Shown here in pieces: positions 1 to 9,251 of a DNA stretch of 64,000 nt. The notes below the pieces were generated by a model, which was given only the letters and a program-made list of their open reading frames with translations, was not told the origin of the DNA and did not search any database. The position numbers were made by a program, and so were the translations under genes. Each line of letters opens with the position of its first letter. Position 1 is the stretch's first letter. Origin of the DNA: Aquisphaera sp049516015 (GTDB lineage: Bacteria; Planctomycetota; Planctomycetia; Isosphaerales; Isosphaeraceae); NCBI GenBank assembly GCA_049516015.1, contig JBEKTN010000008.1, positions 1 to 64,000 on the forward strand. Reading direction: 5' to 3'.

Positions 1-522
1 CTGCGCCTGTGGGCCCGACCCCTCCGGGGGCCCGGTGGCTGGGGGGGCGATTGGTACGTCTGGCATGCCCCTGACGGCCTCAGGGCGAGAGCGGCCACCG
101 GACTCGGATGCATGCAAGCAGGTGCCGGGAAGTTGGGTGTCATAGAGGCAAGTTACGCCTCCGCGATAATCGGCGTTCTTAGCCCCGTGCCGTCTCATTG
201 ATTATCTTTCGGCCGAGCAGCGCGAGGCCGGAGCGAGCATTCCCGTGGAACTTCACATGGCCTGACGTCGCGATGTACGGCTCCCGAATCCCGCGTGTTC
301 AATTCCTGGCCAGTTCTTGCACCTTGGCCAGTTCTTACCCCTGAACAACGATTCGCCGGCCGCGGCGAAGTTTTCGCCACCGACATCGCAGCCCGAGCCA
401 CACCATGGCACACAAGTAATGATTCTGAAAGGAGATGCGGCATCGATACAGCGAGGCGCGGGTTTTGCTTCAGAAGGTCGAACCTTGCTGTCAGACGAGG
501 TTTGTCCTGAAGGTTATCTGAA
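1..522. other. Intergenic, no gene recognised
   Basis: No reading frame here has a convincing start, ribosome site or recognisable family. The stretch is G/C-rich with several G and C runs. The last 40 bases hold a GAAGG ribosome site in front of the gene that starts at 523. Confidence 0.5.
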
Positions 523-1503
523 ATGAAGCGGAGTCGCGGCTTCACGTTGATCGAGCTTCTTGTCGTCATTGCGATCATCGCCGTGCTGATAGCCCTGTTA
601 CTCCCCGCGGTCCAGTCGGCTCGCGAAGCCGCGAGGCGCATGCAGTGCGTCAACAACCTCAAACAGATCGGGCTCGCCCTGCACAACTACCATGATGCGC
701 TCTCGATCTTTCCGCCGGGTTACATCGCGGCGAGCAAATTCATCGATGGCGAGACCGACACCGCGCCGGGCTGGAGCTGGGCGTCGATGATCCTGCCGCA
801 GCTCGACCAGGCACCCTTGTATTCGTCGATCAATGTCTATCAGCCGATTCAGGCGGCGGCGAACACGACGGCGACGCAGACGATCCTCAGTGCATTCCTC
901 TGCCCGTCCGATCAGTTGCCGGCGGGCGGCGCGTTTCCGGTCACCGACGGGCTGGGGAACACGGTCGCGACGGTCGCGCCAAGCTCCTACGCGGCCTGCA
1001 CCGGCAGTGACGCCGCAGACGTCGCCCTGGGGCTCAACTACGACGGTTCCGGCAACGGCCTTTTTTTCCGGAACAGCGGGGTCCGCATCGCGGCGATCAC
1101 CGACGGCACGAGCCAGACGATCGCGATTCTGGAGCGGGCCTGGGGGGATACGGAAGGGACCTGGACGGGGGCGGTTGCCGGCGGCTTCGTGCTGCGAGGA
1201 CCGTTCAACCCCTGCCCCGGCTCCGCGTCCGCCACCTACCTGGCCCCTTGCCTTGTCCTGGCGCACTGCCACTTGCTCAACACCAACGCCGATACCGACA
1301 GCGGCCTCGACGACCCTTCCAGCTTCCACCCGACGGGAGCCAATGCCCTGTTCACCGATGGCTCGGTGCATTTCCTCCGCAATGTCACCGGCGACGCGGG
1401 CGTGAACCCTGACGGCTCGACCCGATATACACCATCCAGCCTGATCCTCCAGGCACTTGGCACGCGAGCCGGCGGCGAGGTCGTCAGCTCCGACTCGTAT
1501 TGA
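523..1503 (+). CDS. DUF1559 prepilin-like secreted protein
   Basis: A 326-residue protein with a type IV prepilin-type leader. Residues 1-6 are basic and end in Gly, followed by FTLIE (residues 7-11) and a hydrophobic helix to about residue 30, so a prepilin peptidase would cut between G6 and F7. The short charged segment after the helix and the FTDGSVHFL stretch near the C-terminus are hallmarks of the DUF1559 family, which is greatly expanded in planctomycetes. Those proteins are surface or pseudopilin-like, with no proven function. Length is normal for the family. A GAAGG ribosome site lies about 13 nt upstream. A small lipoprotein gene follows 12 nt downstream and is probably co-transcribed. 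Confidence 0.93.
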   Translation: MKRSRGFTLIELLVVIAIIAVLIALLLPAVQSAREAARRMQCVNNLKQIGLALHNYHDALSIFPPGYIAASKFIDGETDTAPGWSWASMILPQLDQAPLYSSINVYQPIQAAANTTATQTILSAFLCPSDQLPAGGAFPVTDGLGNTVATVAPSSYAACTGSDAADVALGLNYDGSGNGLFFRNSGVRIAAITDGTSQTIAILERAWGDTEGTWTGAVAGGFVLRGPFNPCPGSASATYLAPCLVLAHCHLLNTNADTDSGLDDPSSFHPTGANALFTDGSVHFLRNVTGDAGVNPDGSTRYTPSSLILQALGTRAGGEVVSSDSY

Positions 1504-1515
1504 GGACAAGACCGA

Positions 1516-1941
1516 ATGCGGAAGATCCGGGCAGCGATGCGCTTGACGACCACGATGCCGGGTGTGCTGACGATCCTCGCGTCGATCATCACCCTGCCGG
1601 GTTGCGCCAACGAGGAACGCGGTCCGATCCTTTCGGGCGGTCGGGAGGTGAAATCGTGGATCGCGGACCTGCACAACCCCAGGCCGCAGGTCCGCCGCCA
1701 AGCCGTGCTCAAGCTGGGCAACGCCGGCGATTCCGATCCCGCCACGGCCGAGGGGCTGGCCGAGGCCCTGCAAGACTCGGACGCCCTGGTCCGCCGCGAT
1801 GCGATCCGCGCCGTCGCCAAGCTCAAACAGCCCGGCGCCTTGATCAAGGAACGGCTCCAGACCATGAGCCGCCTCGACAAGGACTCTCTCGCTCGCGACC
1901 TGGCCAGCAAGGCCCTGGCCCGCCTGGGCGGCACCGAGTGA
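1516..1941 (+). CDS. HEAT-repeat lipoprotein
   Basis: A 141-residue protein with a lipoprotein signal: a basic start, a hydrophobic stretch, then the lipobox LPGC at residues 27-30, so C30 should be lipidated. The mature part holds helical repeats of HEAT type. Examples are the segment around RPQVRRQAVLKLGN and the one around DALVRRDAIRAVAKL, both with the usual Asp/Arg positions. HEAT repeats normally bind other proteins, and no catalytic motif is visible. It starts 12 nt after the DUF1559 stop, which suggests one operon. Partner and role are unknown. Confidence 0.8.
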   Translation: MRKIRAAMRLTTTMPGVLTILASIITLPGCANEERGPILSGGREVKSWIADLHNPRPQVRRQAVLKLGNAGDSDPATAEGLAEALQDSDALVRRDAIRAVAKLKQPGALIKERLQTMSRLDKDSLARDLASKALARLGGTE

Positions 1942-2068
1942 GTCTTTTCTTGAAGATCGATCGGACTGGCCATGACCCATGGCCGCATCGCCAATCGTCG
2001 CAGGGGTTCTGGCATGATCGGGGCGCGCTTGCGGGGCGTGGTGCAGGGGCCCTGCTCATGCCGGCTGC

Positions 2069-3886
2069 TCAGCGGTACGCCGCCGCCTGGATTCGGTAGA
2101 GCTCCGCATAGTGGCCGCCCTTCGCGATCAGCTCCTCGTGAGGGCCCACCTCGACTACGCGGGAGCCGTCAAGCACGACGATGAGATCGGCCATTCGCAC
2201 GGTGCTGAAGCGATGTGACACCAGGATTGTGATCCGGCCGTGGTCCCTGCCGGCCGCACCATTCGACTTGCCGCCCCGCGCGGCCGCGGCATAGCGCTCG
2301 AAGAGCGCGTACTCGGTCTCGGCGTCCAGCGCCGCGGTCGGCTCATCCAGCAGCAGGAGCAGCGGATGATCGCGCATGAAGCCGCGCGCCAGGGCGAGCT
2401 TCTGCCACTGGCCGAAGCTGACCTCCAAGCAACCGGGCCAGGTGGGGCCGAGCTGCGTCTCGAGTCCGGCCGCCAGCTTGGCGACCACATCGCCCGCTCC
2501 CGCACGGTCGACGGCCGCCGCCACCGCGGGCTCGTCGTCGAGTCGAGCAACATCACCAACACCGACGGTATGGCGCGCCCGGAACTCGAACCGGAAGAAG
2601 TCTTGAAACGCGCCCGCAAGCCGCGCCCGCCACGCATCGACGAGCATCCGCGCGAGATCGAGCCCGTCGACCAGGATGCGACCGCTCGTCGGCTGATAGA
2701 GCCGGCACAAGAGCTTCACGAGCGTGGTCTTGCCGACGCCGTTCTGGCCGACAATGGCGAGCGACGACCCGGCGGGAATCGTCAGATCGAAGCCCTTCAG
2801 CACGGGCTCGCCCGTGGCCGGGTAGGCGAAGGTGACGTTGCGACGCCGGATCTCTCGCGCCGGCATGCCGGAGGCTGCCCGCGTGCCGCGGACCAGCGAC
2901 CCGGCGGGGTCCATCGCCTCTTGAAGGCGGAGCACCGCCGCCGCGGGTGCCGCGGCGCCATCGAGCGCCCACGACAACCCGCCGAAGGCGATCATGCTGG
3001 TCATCAAGGCGGCAGTTGCGAATGTCACCACCCGATCGAGTGCCAGCGCGCCGTCTGCCGCGGCGCTCGCCATCGACCAGAACACCACGATGTTCGCGGC
3101 AAGCACCAGCAGAAGGCTCCAGACGACCGGGCGCTCGCGCAGACGGGTGGCCTGCCAGCGCAGCTCGAACAGACGGCGGCGCCGCGCCCGAAAGCGGTCC
3201 ACGGTCCATTCCGCGAGCCCGAAAAGCCGCAACTCCTTGGCCGCGGGTGGTTCGACCGCAAGGCGGTAGGCGTAGTCGGCGTGCCGCTGCGCCTCGCGGA
3301 CTTCCTCGGTGTTGCGGTCGCGCCACACGCCGCTTTCGCGCAAGAGCCAGTGCGTGCCCAGCCAGCCGCCGCCAAGCAGCAGCGGCGCCCACCACGCGTA
3401 GCCCGCGAGCACGGCGGCAGAGGCAAGACCCGCCACCATCTCCACCAGCCCCGAGGCGATGAAATCCATCGAGATGGACATCGGCGGCCCGCTGATGCCC
3501 AGGTCGAAGTCCCGCGCCATGGTCAGATCGCTCGTGAGTTTCGGGTTCTCGAGGTGGCCTATCCCAGGGGGCCGCACGCAGGCGGAAATGAGCCTGTCGT
3601 TGAGCCACGCGGCGGTCCGGCTGCCAAGATTGGCGCCGATGGCCTGGTGGATCGGTGCAAGAACCTGGAGAGGCACGAACAGGACCCCCACCAGGACCAG
3701 CGGTGCAACCAGGTCGTCACCCCGCTGCACCGCGCCCACGAGGCCGCCGATGGCGATGGCGAACAGCGCGGGCAGGAGCCCGCGGAGCACGAGCACGGCC
3801 CACCAAGCCACCGCAAGGGTGCGGTCAGCCCGCACCAGGATCCCGAAAAACTTCCACTCGGGTCGAGCGCGGAGGCGTTCGATCAT
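2069..3886 (-). CDS. ABC transporter, fused permease and ATPase
   Basis: A 605-residue half-transporter of exporter type. The first 320 residues form the membrane domain, with hydrophobic helices near 25-50, 60-80, 145-180 and 255-300. The nucleotide-binding domain follows. Walker A is GQNGVGKTT (380-388), the signature region reads VSFGQWQK (489-496) instead of LSGGQ, Walker B is LLLLLDEP (509-516), and the H-loop His lies in LVSH near 558. A Gly-rich insert (about 539-550) precedes the H-loop. The divergent signature is also seen in some peptide and lipid exporters. It probably works as a homodimer. The substrate cannot be read from the sequence, and there is no accessory gene beside it. 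Confidence 0.9.
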   Translation of the reverse strand: MIERLRARPEWKFFGILVRADRTLAVAWWAVLVLRGLLPALFAIAIGGLVGAVQRGDDLVAPLVLVGVLFVPLQVLAPIHQAIGANLGSRTAAWLNDRLISACVRPPGIGHLENPKLTSDLTMARDFDLGISGPPMSISMDFIASGLVEMVAGLASAAVLAGYAWWAPLLLGGGWLGTHWLLRESGVWRDRNTEEVREAQRHADYAYRLAVEPPAAKELRLFGLAEWTVDRFRARRRRLFELRWQATRLRERPVVWSLLLVLAANIVVFWSMASAAADGALALDRVVTFATAALMTSMIAFGGLSWALDGAAAPAAAVLRLQEAMDPAGSLVRGTRAASGMPAREIRRRNVTFAYPATGEPVLKGFDLTIPAGSSLAIVGQNGVGKTTLVKLLCRLYQPTSGRILVDGLDLARMLVDAWRARLAGAFQDFFRFEFRARHTVGVGDVARLDDEPAVAAAVDRAGAGDVVAKLAAGLETQLGPTWPGCLEVSFGQWQKLALARGFMRDHPLLLLLDEPTAALDAETEYALFERYAAAARGGKSNGAAGRDHGRITILVSHRFSTVRMADLIVVLDGSRVVEVGPHEELIAKGGHYAELYRIQAAAYR

Positions 3887-4853
3887 CGATGCAGACCTCC
3901 GTCAGCCTCGACCATCGGTGCAGCTCTCCGTCAGCCTCGACACGATTCCTCGCCTCGAGCCATCCCGCGGCCGCCAGGCAAAAGGCCTGCAATATCGACT
4001 TCTCCATTCGTGGTTGGGTGTTCTTGAGGCGGGGCGGCTGTCCCCGGCCGTTGGTTCCGTGGCCAGAGCCGCCAAGCTTCGTGCCATGGCATGGTCCGGA
4101 GATTCCGGCAGACTCGTTCACGAGACCGAGATGATAGGATACCCGGAACAGGCTCACTTTTTCATCTACAGCTCAACAGAAAGCGAAATCGACAACGTGA
4201 TACCTGACTGCGTCGCCAATTCCTGTACCACTTCGTGTTGAGCACGATCGCGGTGAATCGCCGGCTTCCGCCGCCCTTGCCACGCGCCGCGCTGGGTATC
4301 CATGGTCTGAACAGGTGAGCCCTGATTGTCGAGAAATGTCTAGAAAACGCGGATTTTCAACTGACAAAACGCCCCGAGCGAGGACACAAGTCCTGGCGGC
4401 GCCTTGAGTTGGTTGTCCATAATCTGAACACATGTACCGTACATTTGCCGAGAAATATCGAGAAAACGCGGGTTTCCAACTGGCAAAACGCCCGAGCAAG
4501 GACAGAAGTGTTGGGAGGAAGCGGAATAGGCCGCCCCCTCTCGGCACCCTGGATACCTCGTTGGCCTCCAACGTCCACCTGGCAACTTTTCTCCCGCCCC
4601 GATGGTGGCCGAAGCGGAACGGCCCAGCGGGAGGGCGAGAAAGACCGACCAGATATCCGATGTGCTCCAAGTTGAATTGTTGTGTCCCCGTTCCTGCCGT
4701 TCCGTTGCCCGTTTTCTGGCGCCATGGCTTGACGGCGAGCGAGCTAATAAAATCGAAGCTACTGGAGGTGGCCATGACTGGAACCGCCGCCGAATCGAGG
4801 GCGGCACGGACAGGATCGGCTCCCCGAATAGTTGAAGTGAGCAGGGGAGAGGC
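3887..4853. other. Intergenic region with a duplicated segment
   Basis: No supported gene. Just upstream of the ABC transporter there is a short imperfect direct duplication (about 3894-3950). A longer imperfect duplication lies at 4299-4515 and is listed separately. Open frames here are low-complexity and match no family I recognise. Confidence 0.5.
4299..4515. repeat. Imperfect tandem duplication, period about 117 bp
   Basis: Two copies lie head to tail, about 4299-4397 and 4416-4515. Both run through TCCAT, CTGAACA, GAGAAAT, AGAAAACGCGG, AAAACGCCC and GGACA in the same order. They differ at scattered bases, so the duplication is old. No ORF is conserved across both copies. Confidence 0.7.
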
Positions 4854-5234
4854 TCACTCGATGTCTAACACCAGGTTGGGTCCATCGAGCGTGATCCGGA
4901 AGTGGTTGAGCACATCTCGGCCCAGCAAGACGTAGGGCTCCAGAGGACTGGCCACGACCTCGACCACTCGGGGCGACAGTTCACGGATCTGGATCTGGAC
5001 CAAGAACGTCGGGAGAGTCGAAAGGTGACCGTCGACTCCGAGTATCGGGAATTCACTGAGCTGGTCGAGCTGTAATTCCTCGACCAATCGCGATGGGATG
5101 ACGGTCAGATCGGCAGCCGTGTCGAGTTGCGCGGGGCATTCCGCGGCAGCCGTCCTTTCGACGGCTGCGCAAACCGATACGTAAACGAACGGCCCCGTGG
5201 GCGAGACTTGTCGGTTGTATCGGTAGTGGCTCAT
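4854..5234 (-). CDS. Retropepsin-like aspartic protease domain protein
   Basis: A 126-residue protein. The segment AQLDTAADLTVIP (residues 36-48) has the form of the active-site turn of single-domain retropepsin-like proteases, with Asp38-Thr-Ala in place of the common Asp-Thr-Gly. The C-terminal VLLGRDVLNHF is the second family signature. Such small proteins would act as dimers. The start at 5234 is chosen because it follows the stop of the upstream gene with one base between (TGA-G-ATG), a layout typical of translational coupling. Paired DUF5678 and retropepsin-like genes recur in planctomycetes, as far as I recall. Substrate unknown; proteolytic activity is inferred. Confidence 0.78.
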   Translation of the reverse strand: MSHYRYNRQVSPTGPFVYVSVCAAVERTAAAECPAQLDTAADLTVIPSRLVEELQLDQLSEFPILGVDGHLSTLPTFLVQIQIRELSPRVVEVVASPLEPYVLLGRDVLNHFRITLDGPNLVLDIE

Positions 5235-5235
5235 C

Positions 5236-5544
5236 TCAGGAAGGCCTCCGGCCTCGCCAGATCCGCGGTGTGGGAATTCGCGCCGGCCGCGGGGGCTCGT
5301 CGGTGACATGACCGAGGTAAAGGGGAACGTACCCCACGCGCGAGTAGGCCTCCAGGGCCACGGCCACCCGATCCGAGCCGCTGGCGACGACCTTCCCATC
5401 ATGGATCACGACATACCGGGAAAAGTGCGTCTGGAGGAGCTGCGGCAGCAGTTCGCGGAATGCCCGACGCTCGCGTTCGTACGGGGTTTCCGGGCGGCTG
5501 CTGAAATCCAAGTCCGGCGCGGGATACTCGATCACCTCACTCAT
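5236..5544 (-). CDS. DUF5678-like protein
   Basis: A 102-residue protein. Residues 36-85 carry the pattern HFSRYVVIHDGKVVASG, followed by a helix (AVALEAYSRVG) and YVPLYLGHV. This fits the small DUF5678 domain, whose function is not known. The N-terminus is acidic and Pro-rich. The stop codon lies one base before the start of the retropepsin-like gene, so the two are almost certainly translated together. In the other direction, the upstream 380 bases hold RAYT debris, so the native promoter may lie in that short gap. Confidence 0.72.
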   Translation of the reverse strand: MSEVIEYPAPDLDFSSRPETPYERERRAFRELLPQLLQTHFSRYVVIHDGKVVASGSDRVAVALEAYSRVGYVPLYLGHVTDEPPRPARIPTPRIWRGRRPS

Positions 5545-5841
5545 GATTCCCTCCTCGTCGAACGGGCCTTCAGGCATGTCGGGCGTTCCGGCCTGACAGC
5601 ACGACGACGCCGGGCCGGAACGCCCGGCCGACATCGTTGCTCTGATTCTATCGGATCCGCCAGCCTGCTTGAAACGTCGGATGGATTGCCGAACCACACA
5701 CCACCAGTCGCGAGACAGGAGTCGAAGGGCGGATTTGGTCCGTGGCACACAAACCCAGGGCCGACGGCCCGGCGGGGCCGGCCGGGCGACGCCGACGGGC
5801 GGGACGGATCGGCTCGGGATGAGTCCGGACCGGACGGGTCG

Positions 5842-5891
5842 CGAATGTGAAAGGTGACGGCCACCACGAATGTGAAAGGTGACGGCCACCA
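5842..5891. repeat. Two tandem 25-bp repeats at the RAYT end
   Basis: Two perfect, adjacent 25-base copies (5842-5866 and 5867-5891), each ending in GACGGCCACCA. They lie about 30 bases beyond the 3' end of the RAYT fragment. A related sequence follows the second RAYT fragment near 63448-63470 in inverted orientation, so this is probably the terminal (REP-like) part of the mobile element. Confidence 0.7.
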
Positions 5892-5923
5892 AATTTGGAG
5901 AATAGAGGTAACTGTGGCAAGCC

Positions 5924-6259
5924 TTATGATTGTTTCTTCGGTCTTCCAGGAGGCCGAATCGTCCATTCCAGCCCCAATCGCTCGGCCGTGTCTGTGACCC
6001 AGTTGGGATCGCCGAAGGGCCGACCGCGATTGACGCAGCACCGCAACGCCTCCACTTCGGCTTCTGTTTGCGGTTGATTGACAAGTTGCAGCCAATCGGT
6101 GGGGCGAGGCAAAGGCCACGCCGAGAGGATGGGGAACGCCGTGTCTTCGCGCTCCACACGGCGCAAACTCGACCAGCGCCGCGATTCCGCTTGCTCCACG
6201 AGGTTTGCACGCAGGGCGTTCCGCTCCACGTAGCGAACGACCTGGTAGAAGTCGTTCGC
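5924..6259 (-). pseudogene. RAYT (REP-associated Y1 transposase), C-terminal fragment
   Basis: About 110 residues survive, starting at NDFYQVVRYVERNALRAN. That is the classic stretch near the C-terminus of REP-associated tyrosine transposases. It continues with RRWSSLRR, a Pro-rich AWPLPRPTDW segment, RPFGDPNWV and the basic tail RPPGRPKKQS. The HUH and catalytic Tyr part, which should lie upstream, is missing. The fragment abuts the ECF sigma factor gene at about 6260 in another frame, so insertion or deletion has joined the two. A related tail fragment occurs at 63293-63394. Confidence 0.8.
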
Positions 6260-6653
6260 TGGGCGATGCCCCGTACGAGGCGAGCGCGTGGTGGATGGTC
6301 TCGTCCGAGCGCTCCAGAAGAAGGTCGAGCGATTCCTGCCGCTGGAGGTCGCGCCCCATGCGACGGTGGTGCTTGACCTGGTCGGCCACCGTCCGGGCTA
6401 GGATGCGCCGGAGCCAGGCGACCAGTTCGTGCTCGCCCTGACCGGCGAAGCCGGCGAACTCGCGGTGGGCCTTGAGGAAAGTCTCCTGCACCAGGTCCGA
6501 CGGCTCGACCTTGACCCGCAGGGCGGCACCGACCAGCGAGCGGGCAACCAGCTTCAGATCATTGCGATAGAGCTCCAGCAAGCGGCCGATCACCGCCGGG
6601 TCGCCGCCACGCGCCTGCTCGATCAACTGCTCGGGCATCGCTTCGCTCGCCAC
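6260..6653 (-). pseudogene. ECF RNA polymerase sigma factor, 3'-truncated
   Basis: About 130 residues of an ECF sigma factor: the N-terminal helix (LIEQARGGDPAVIGRLLELY), region 2 with VEPSDLVQETFLKAHREF, and the ELVAWLRRILARTVADQVKHHRR segment typical of planctomycete ECF factors. The protein is usually 190-200 residues. Here region 4 (the -35-binding helix-turn-helix) is lost because the frame runs into RAYT sequence at about 6260. The GTG start at 6653 has a strong GAGGAGG site 7 nt upstream. Without region 4 it should not recognise a promoter, so I call it a broken gene. Confidence 0.82.
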
Positions 6654-7161
6654 CGCCGGGCCTCCTCGTGCGCAGACGCGCTGCGGCCCTCCATCGTAGG
6701 GCCTCCATCATGATAGACGACGCTGCGGCGCGATTCGCACGGAATCCGGGTTGTGAGGCTTTTTAGGCTTTGGCCAGCCACACCGTTTTTCATCCCTTGC
6801 CCGTTGACTTTGAAGCTCTCGCTCCTCCTGTACCTCCGGGGGGAACCTCGCTCGCGGGGTCGCTCCTTGTCGTTCGTCCGATCACAAGTTGTTCCCTGCG
6901 CAGTCGATTTAGCCTTCTGTATTTTTTCATCCGGCCAGTCTCGTACCCTCTGAGGCGAGATTTCGTCTCCAGGTTGGCGGGATTCCGGAAAGGAGAGTAT
7001 ATTAGGGTAAGTTCCACCCGAATGCCGGAATCGCGATCCGCGATCGGTTTCCGCCATTGCACAGCAACTTCCTTGGCCGATATGACTCGAGATGCTTTGC
7101 ACCCGGCGTGAGTTGATTGCGCCGGCGTTTCTCCCACCGAGTTTCTGGCAAGAGAGGACCG
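6654..7161. other. Intergenic, no gene recognised
   Basis: No supported gene. It holds the divergent upstream regions of the broken sigma factor (left) and the coiled-coil protein (right). I see no clear promoter box or stable hairpin. Confidence 0.45.
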
Positions 7162-7692
7162 ATGTCCACCGCTGGGAAGGTTCTTGTCGTCTTGATCTTG
7201 CTGACATCGTTGGTCTGGATGTTGCTCACGGCGGGAGTCGCCCAGCTCAACCGTAATGGCAACCAGGCTCTGATCGTGCTGACCGAGAAAGTTGCCAAGC
7301 TCCAGGATGACGTCAAGAAAACCCAGGATGAGATCGTCCGGGTCATGGACCAGACCCATGTGTTGCACGATAAAATGGATCGAGAGCTCGCGGTAATCAA
7401 CGCCCGTCAGAATGACGTTCAGCGCCTGGCTTCGAACGTTTTCGAGAATCTTTCCCGTGTCCGCTATGAGCTTGCCACGGTTCAGCAAACCGTGCAAAAC
7501 GCGGAGCAAGACAGGACAGAGCGGGCGGCGGAGGTGGTTGCCGACCAGAAAGCACTCGACGCGGCCAGGGGCGAGGTCAAGTCGTTGAAGGCCACGGATG
7601 AGCAGTTGAGAGCACGCCTGGCGAGCCTACGCAACGAGTTCAAGAAGACTCTTAATAGGAATATCGACATCCTTCATCAGACCGTCAAGTAA
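7162..7692 (+). CDS. Membrane-anchored coiled-coil protein
   Basis: A 176-residue protein with one hydrophobic helix at residues 5-25 and then an almost unbroken heptad-like helical region rich in Glu, Lys, Gln and Leu to the end. The expected topology is a short cytoplasmic tail, one membrane anchor and a long coiled coil, probably on the outer face. No catalytic motif is present and I do not recognise the family. The ATG at 7162 follows an AGAGAGGA ribosome site and is preferred over an in-frame start 45 bases upstream. Neighbours are unrelated; it appears to be a single-gene unit. Confidence 0.78.
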   Translation: MSTAGKVLVVLILLTSLVWMLLTAGVAQLNRNGNQALIVLTEKVAKLQDDVKKTQDEIVRVMDQTHVLHDKMDRELAVINARQNDVQRLASNVFENLSRVRYELATVQQTVQNAEQDRTERAAEVVADQKALDAARGEVKSLKATDEQLRARLASLRNEFKKTLNRNIDILHQTVK

Positions 7693-8019
7693 GTGATGCC
7701 CCAGGCCAGCGCAACGACCCCTTCCCCCTCCCTCCCGAACCCCTGGCGCACTCCCATTTCCCTCAGATTCGATGGAACGCGTTGCAAGGCAAGCCGGAAT
7801 ACCCCACGATAGGGGCACTCTGGCTCGCTCCTTTTTCTCGGATCGCAGCCGGCATCGGGCCGCTTTGAGGGAAGCCATATTTCCCCTGCCGATTGACGTT
7901 GCTGCTGCCATGGCCTAGCATGCATTATTCTCAGAGAGTTTTCTGGAGCTACCTCGTTTCTTCATCAAGACGGTCTCCAGGAATTCCAAGTGTTGCAGGA
8001 ACAGGGGTCGGGGAGAAGC
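7693..8019. other. Intergenic, no gene recognised
   Basis: C-rich stretch with no supported frame. It ends in the GGGGAGAAG ribosome site of the lipid kinase gene. Confidence 0.45.
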
Positions 8020-9150
8020 ATGGAACCATCGCTACCGGGCGACATTGCGGCAGGATTTGCGGAGGGAGAGTTGCCTCCAGGCCGAGACGGGCATGTCAAT
8101 GGACGTCCAGTCAATCTGCCCGTCGCGGCCGGTGAACCCTGGGTGGGGATCGTCGCCAACCGGAGTTCCGGGACCGGGGGCAACAACATCCTGGTTCGGC
8201 GCCTGGTGGGCAAGCTCGGTAAGCTGGGCTTCGGTACCGAGGTCGCCTGGACTCCTGACGAACTGAAGATGCTCGTGGCCGAGGCGGAATCGCGTCCGGG
8301 GTGCCGCTGCCTGGTGGCCGTGGGCGGCGATGGAACGGTCTCGGCGCTGGTCAACGAGCAACCCAAGGTACCGGTCACCGTGCTGCCGGCCGGAACCGAG
8401 AACCTGGCAGCTCAGCATTTTGGATTGCGGCGCAATACCGCCGCACTGGCCCGGACCATAGCCGCCGGGCAGGTGCTCCGGGCCGACCTGGGAAGCGCCG
8501 CCGGCCGGCGATTCCTGCTGATGACCGGGTTCGGCTTTGACGGCGACATCGTGACCCGGCATCATCGCGCCCGGACCACTCGTTCGGGCAGGGTCAAGCC
8601 CACGCATCGGGTAGCTTACGTCGAGCCGATCCTGCGTTCGAGCTTGTTTTATCGGTTTCCGTACATCAACGTGGCGATCGAGGATCCCGGGCGCGAGGAA
8701 ACCCTGCGTGGCACCACGGTCTTTGTCTTCAACTTGCCGCGTTATGCTCTGGGCCTGCCGTTTGCCCCCCAGGCCAGCCCGGACGACGGGCTGCTCGACC
8801 TGGTCGTCTTTCGAGATCCCGGTCCGTTCCAGGCGCTCTACTATCTTTGGCGCGTCTTCCGCGGTACCCATCTCGATCATCCGGGCGTATACCATCGCCG
8901 GTTCCGGCGGCTGACGCTGACGTCGAACGAGGCGATTCCCGTCCAGCTTGATGGCGATCCCGCGGGCTTTCTGCTTCCATCCGGGGACGGCGCGGCGAGG
9001 GATGGCCGAGCTGGACCGGGCCAGCAGCAGGAGGCGGCACGCGGCTGGACCATCGAGGTCATTCCCGGCGCCATCGATATTCTGGTGCCTTGCCCGCGGA
9101 CCGCGGCCTCCTCCCCGGTTCCGCTCGTCAGATGCCCCGTCCTGCGTTAG
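8020..9150 (+). CDS. Diacylglycerol/lipid kinase family protein (YegS/DagK type)
   Basis: A 376-residue protein with the DAGK catalytic domain. GGDGT at 102-106 is the nucleotide-binding loop, followed by ALVNE. PAGTEN at 123-128 followed by LAAQHFGL is the second family motif, close to the usual P-x-GT-x-N form. The GFGFDGD stretch lies further along. Members phosphorylate diacylglycerol, sphingoid bases or related lipids with ATP, at the inner face of the membrane. The ATG at 8020 has GGGGAGAAG directly upstream and is preferred over an in-frame ATG at 7990. kdsA follows closely, so both may serve envelope lipid metabolism. The exact lipid is not predictable. Confidence 0.88.
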   Translation: MEPSLPGDIAAGFAEGELPPGRDGHVNGRPVNLPVAAGEPWVGIVANRSSGTGGNNILVRRLVGKLGKLGFGTEVAWTPDELKMLVAEAESRPGCRCLVAVGGDGTVSALVNEQPKVPVTVLPAGTENLAAQHFGLRRNTAALARTIAAGQVLRADLGSAAGRRFLLMTGFGFDGDIVTRHHRARTTRSGRVKPTHRVAYVEPILRSSLFYRFPYINVAIEDPGREETLRGTTVFVFNLPRYALGLPFAPQASPDDGLLDLVVFRDPGPFQALYYLWRVFRGTHLDHPGVYHRRFRRLTLTSNEAIPVQLDGDPAGFLLPSGDGAARDGRAGPGQQQEAARGWTIEVIPGAIDILVPCPRTAASSPVPLVRCPVLR

Positions 9151-9251
9151 AATCCCGCGCCCGTTCGAGGACTCTTCAGGGTTCCTCCGTGCAGGCAACG
9201 ATCGGAGTGCCCGCAGGCGACGGCATAACAACGCAGGAAAGGAGCCCTGGC

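Noticed and set aside
2240..4027. 595-codon plus-strand frame across the ABC transporter
   Set aside because: Antisense to a gene with Walker A and B motifs; Arg/Pro/Ala-biased composition and no ribosome site.
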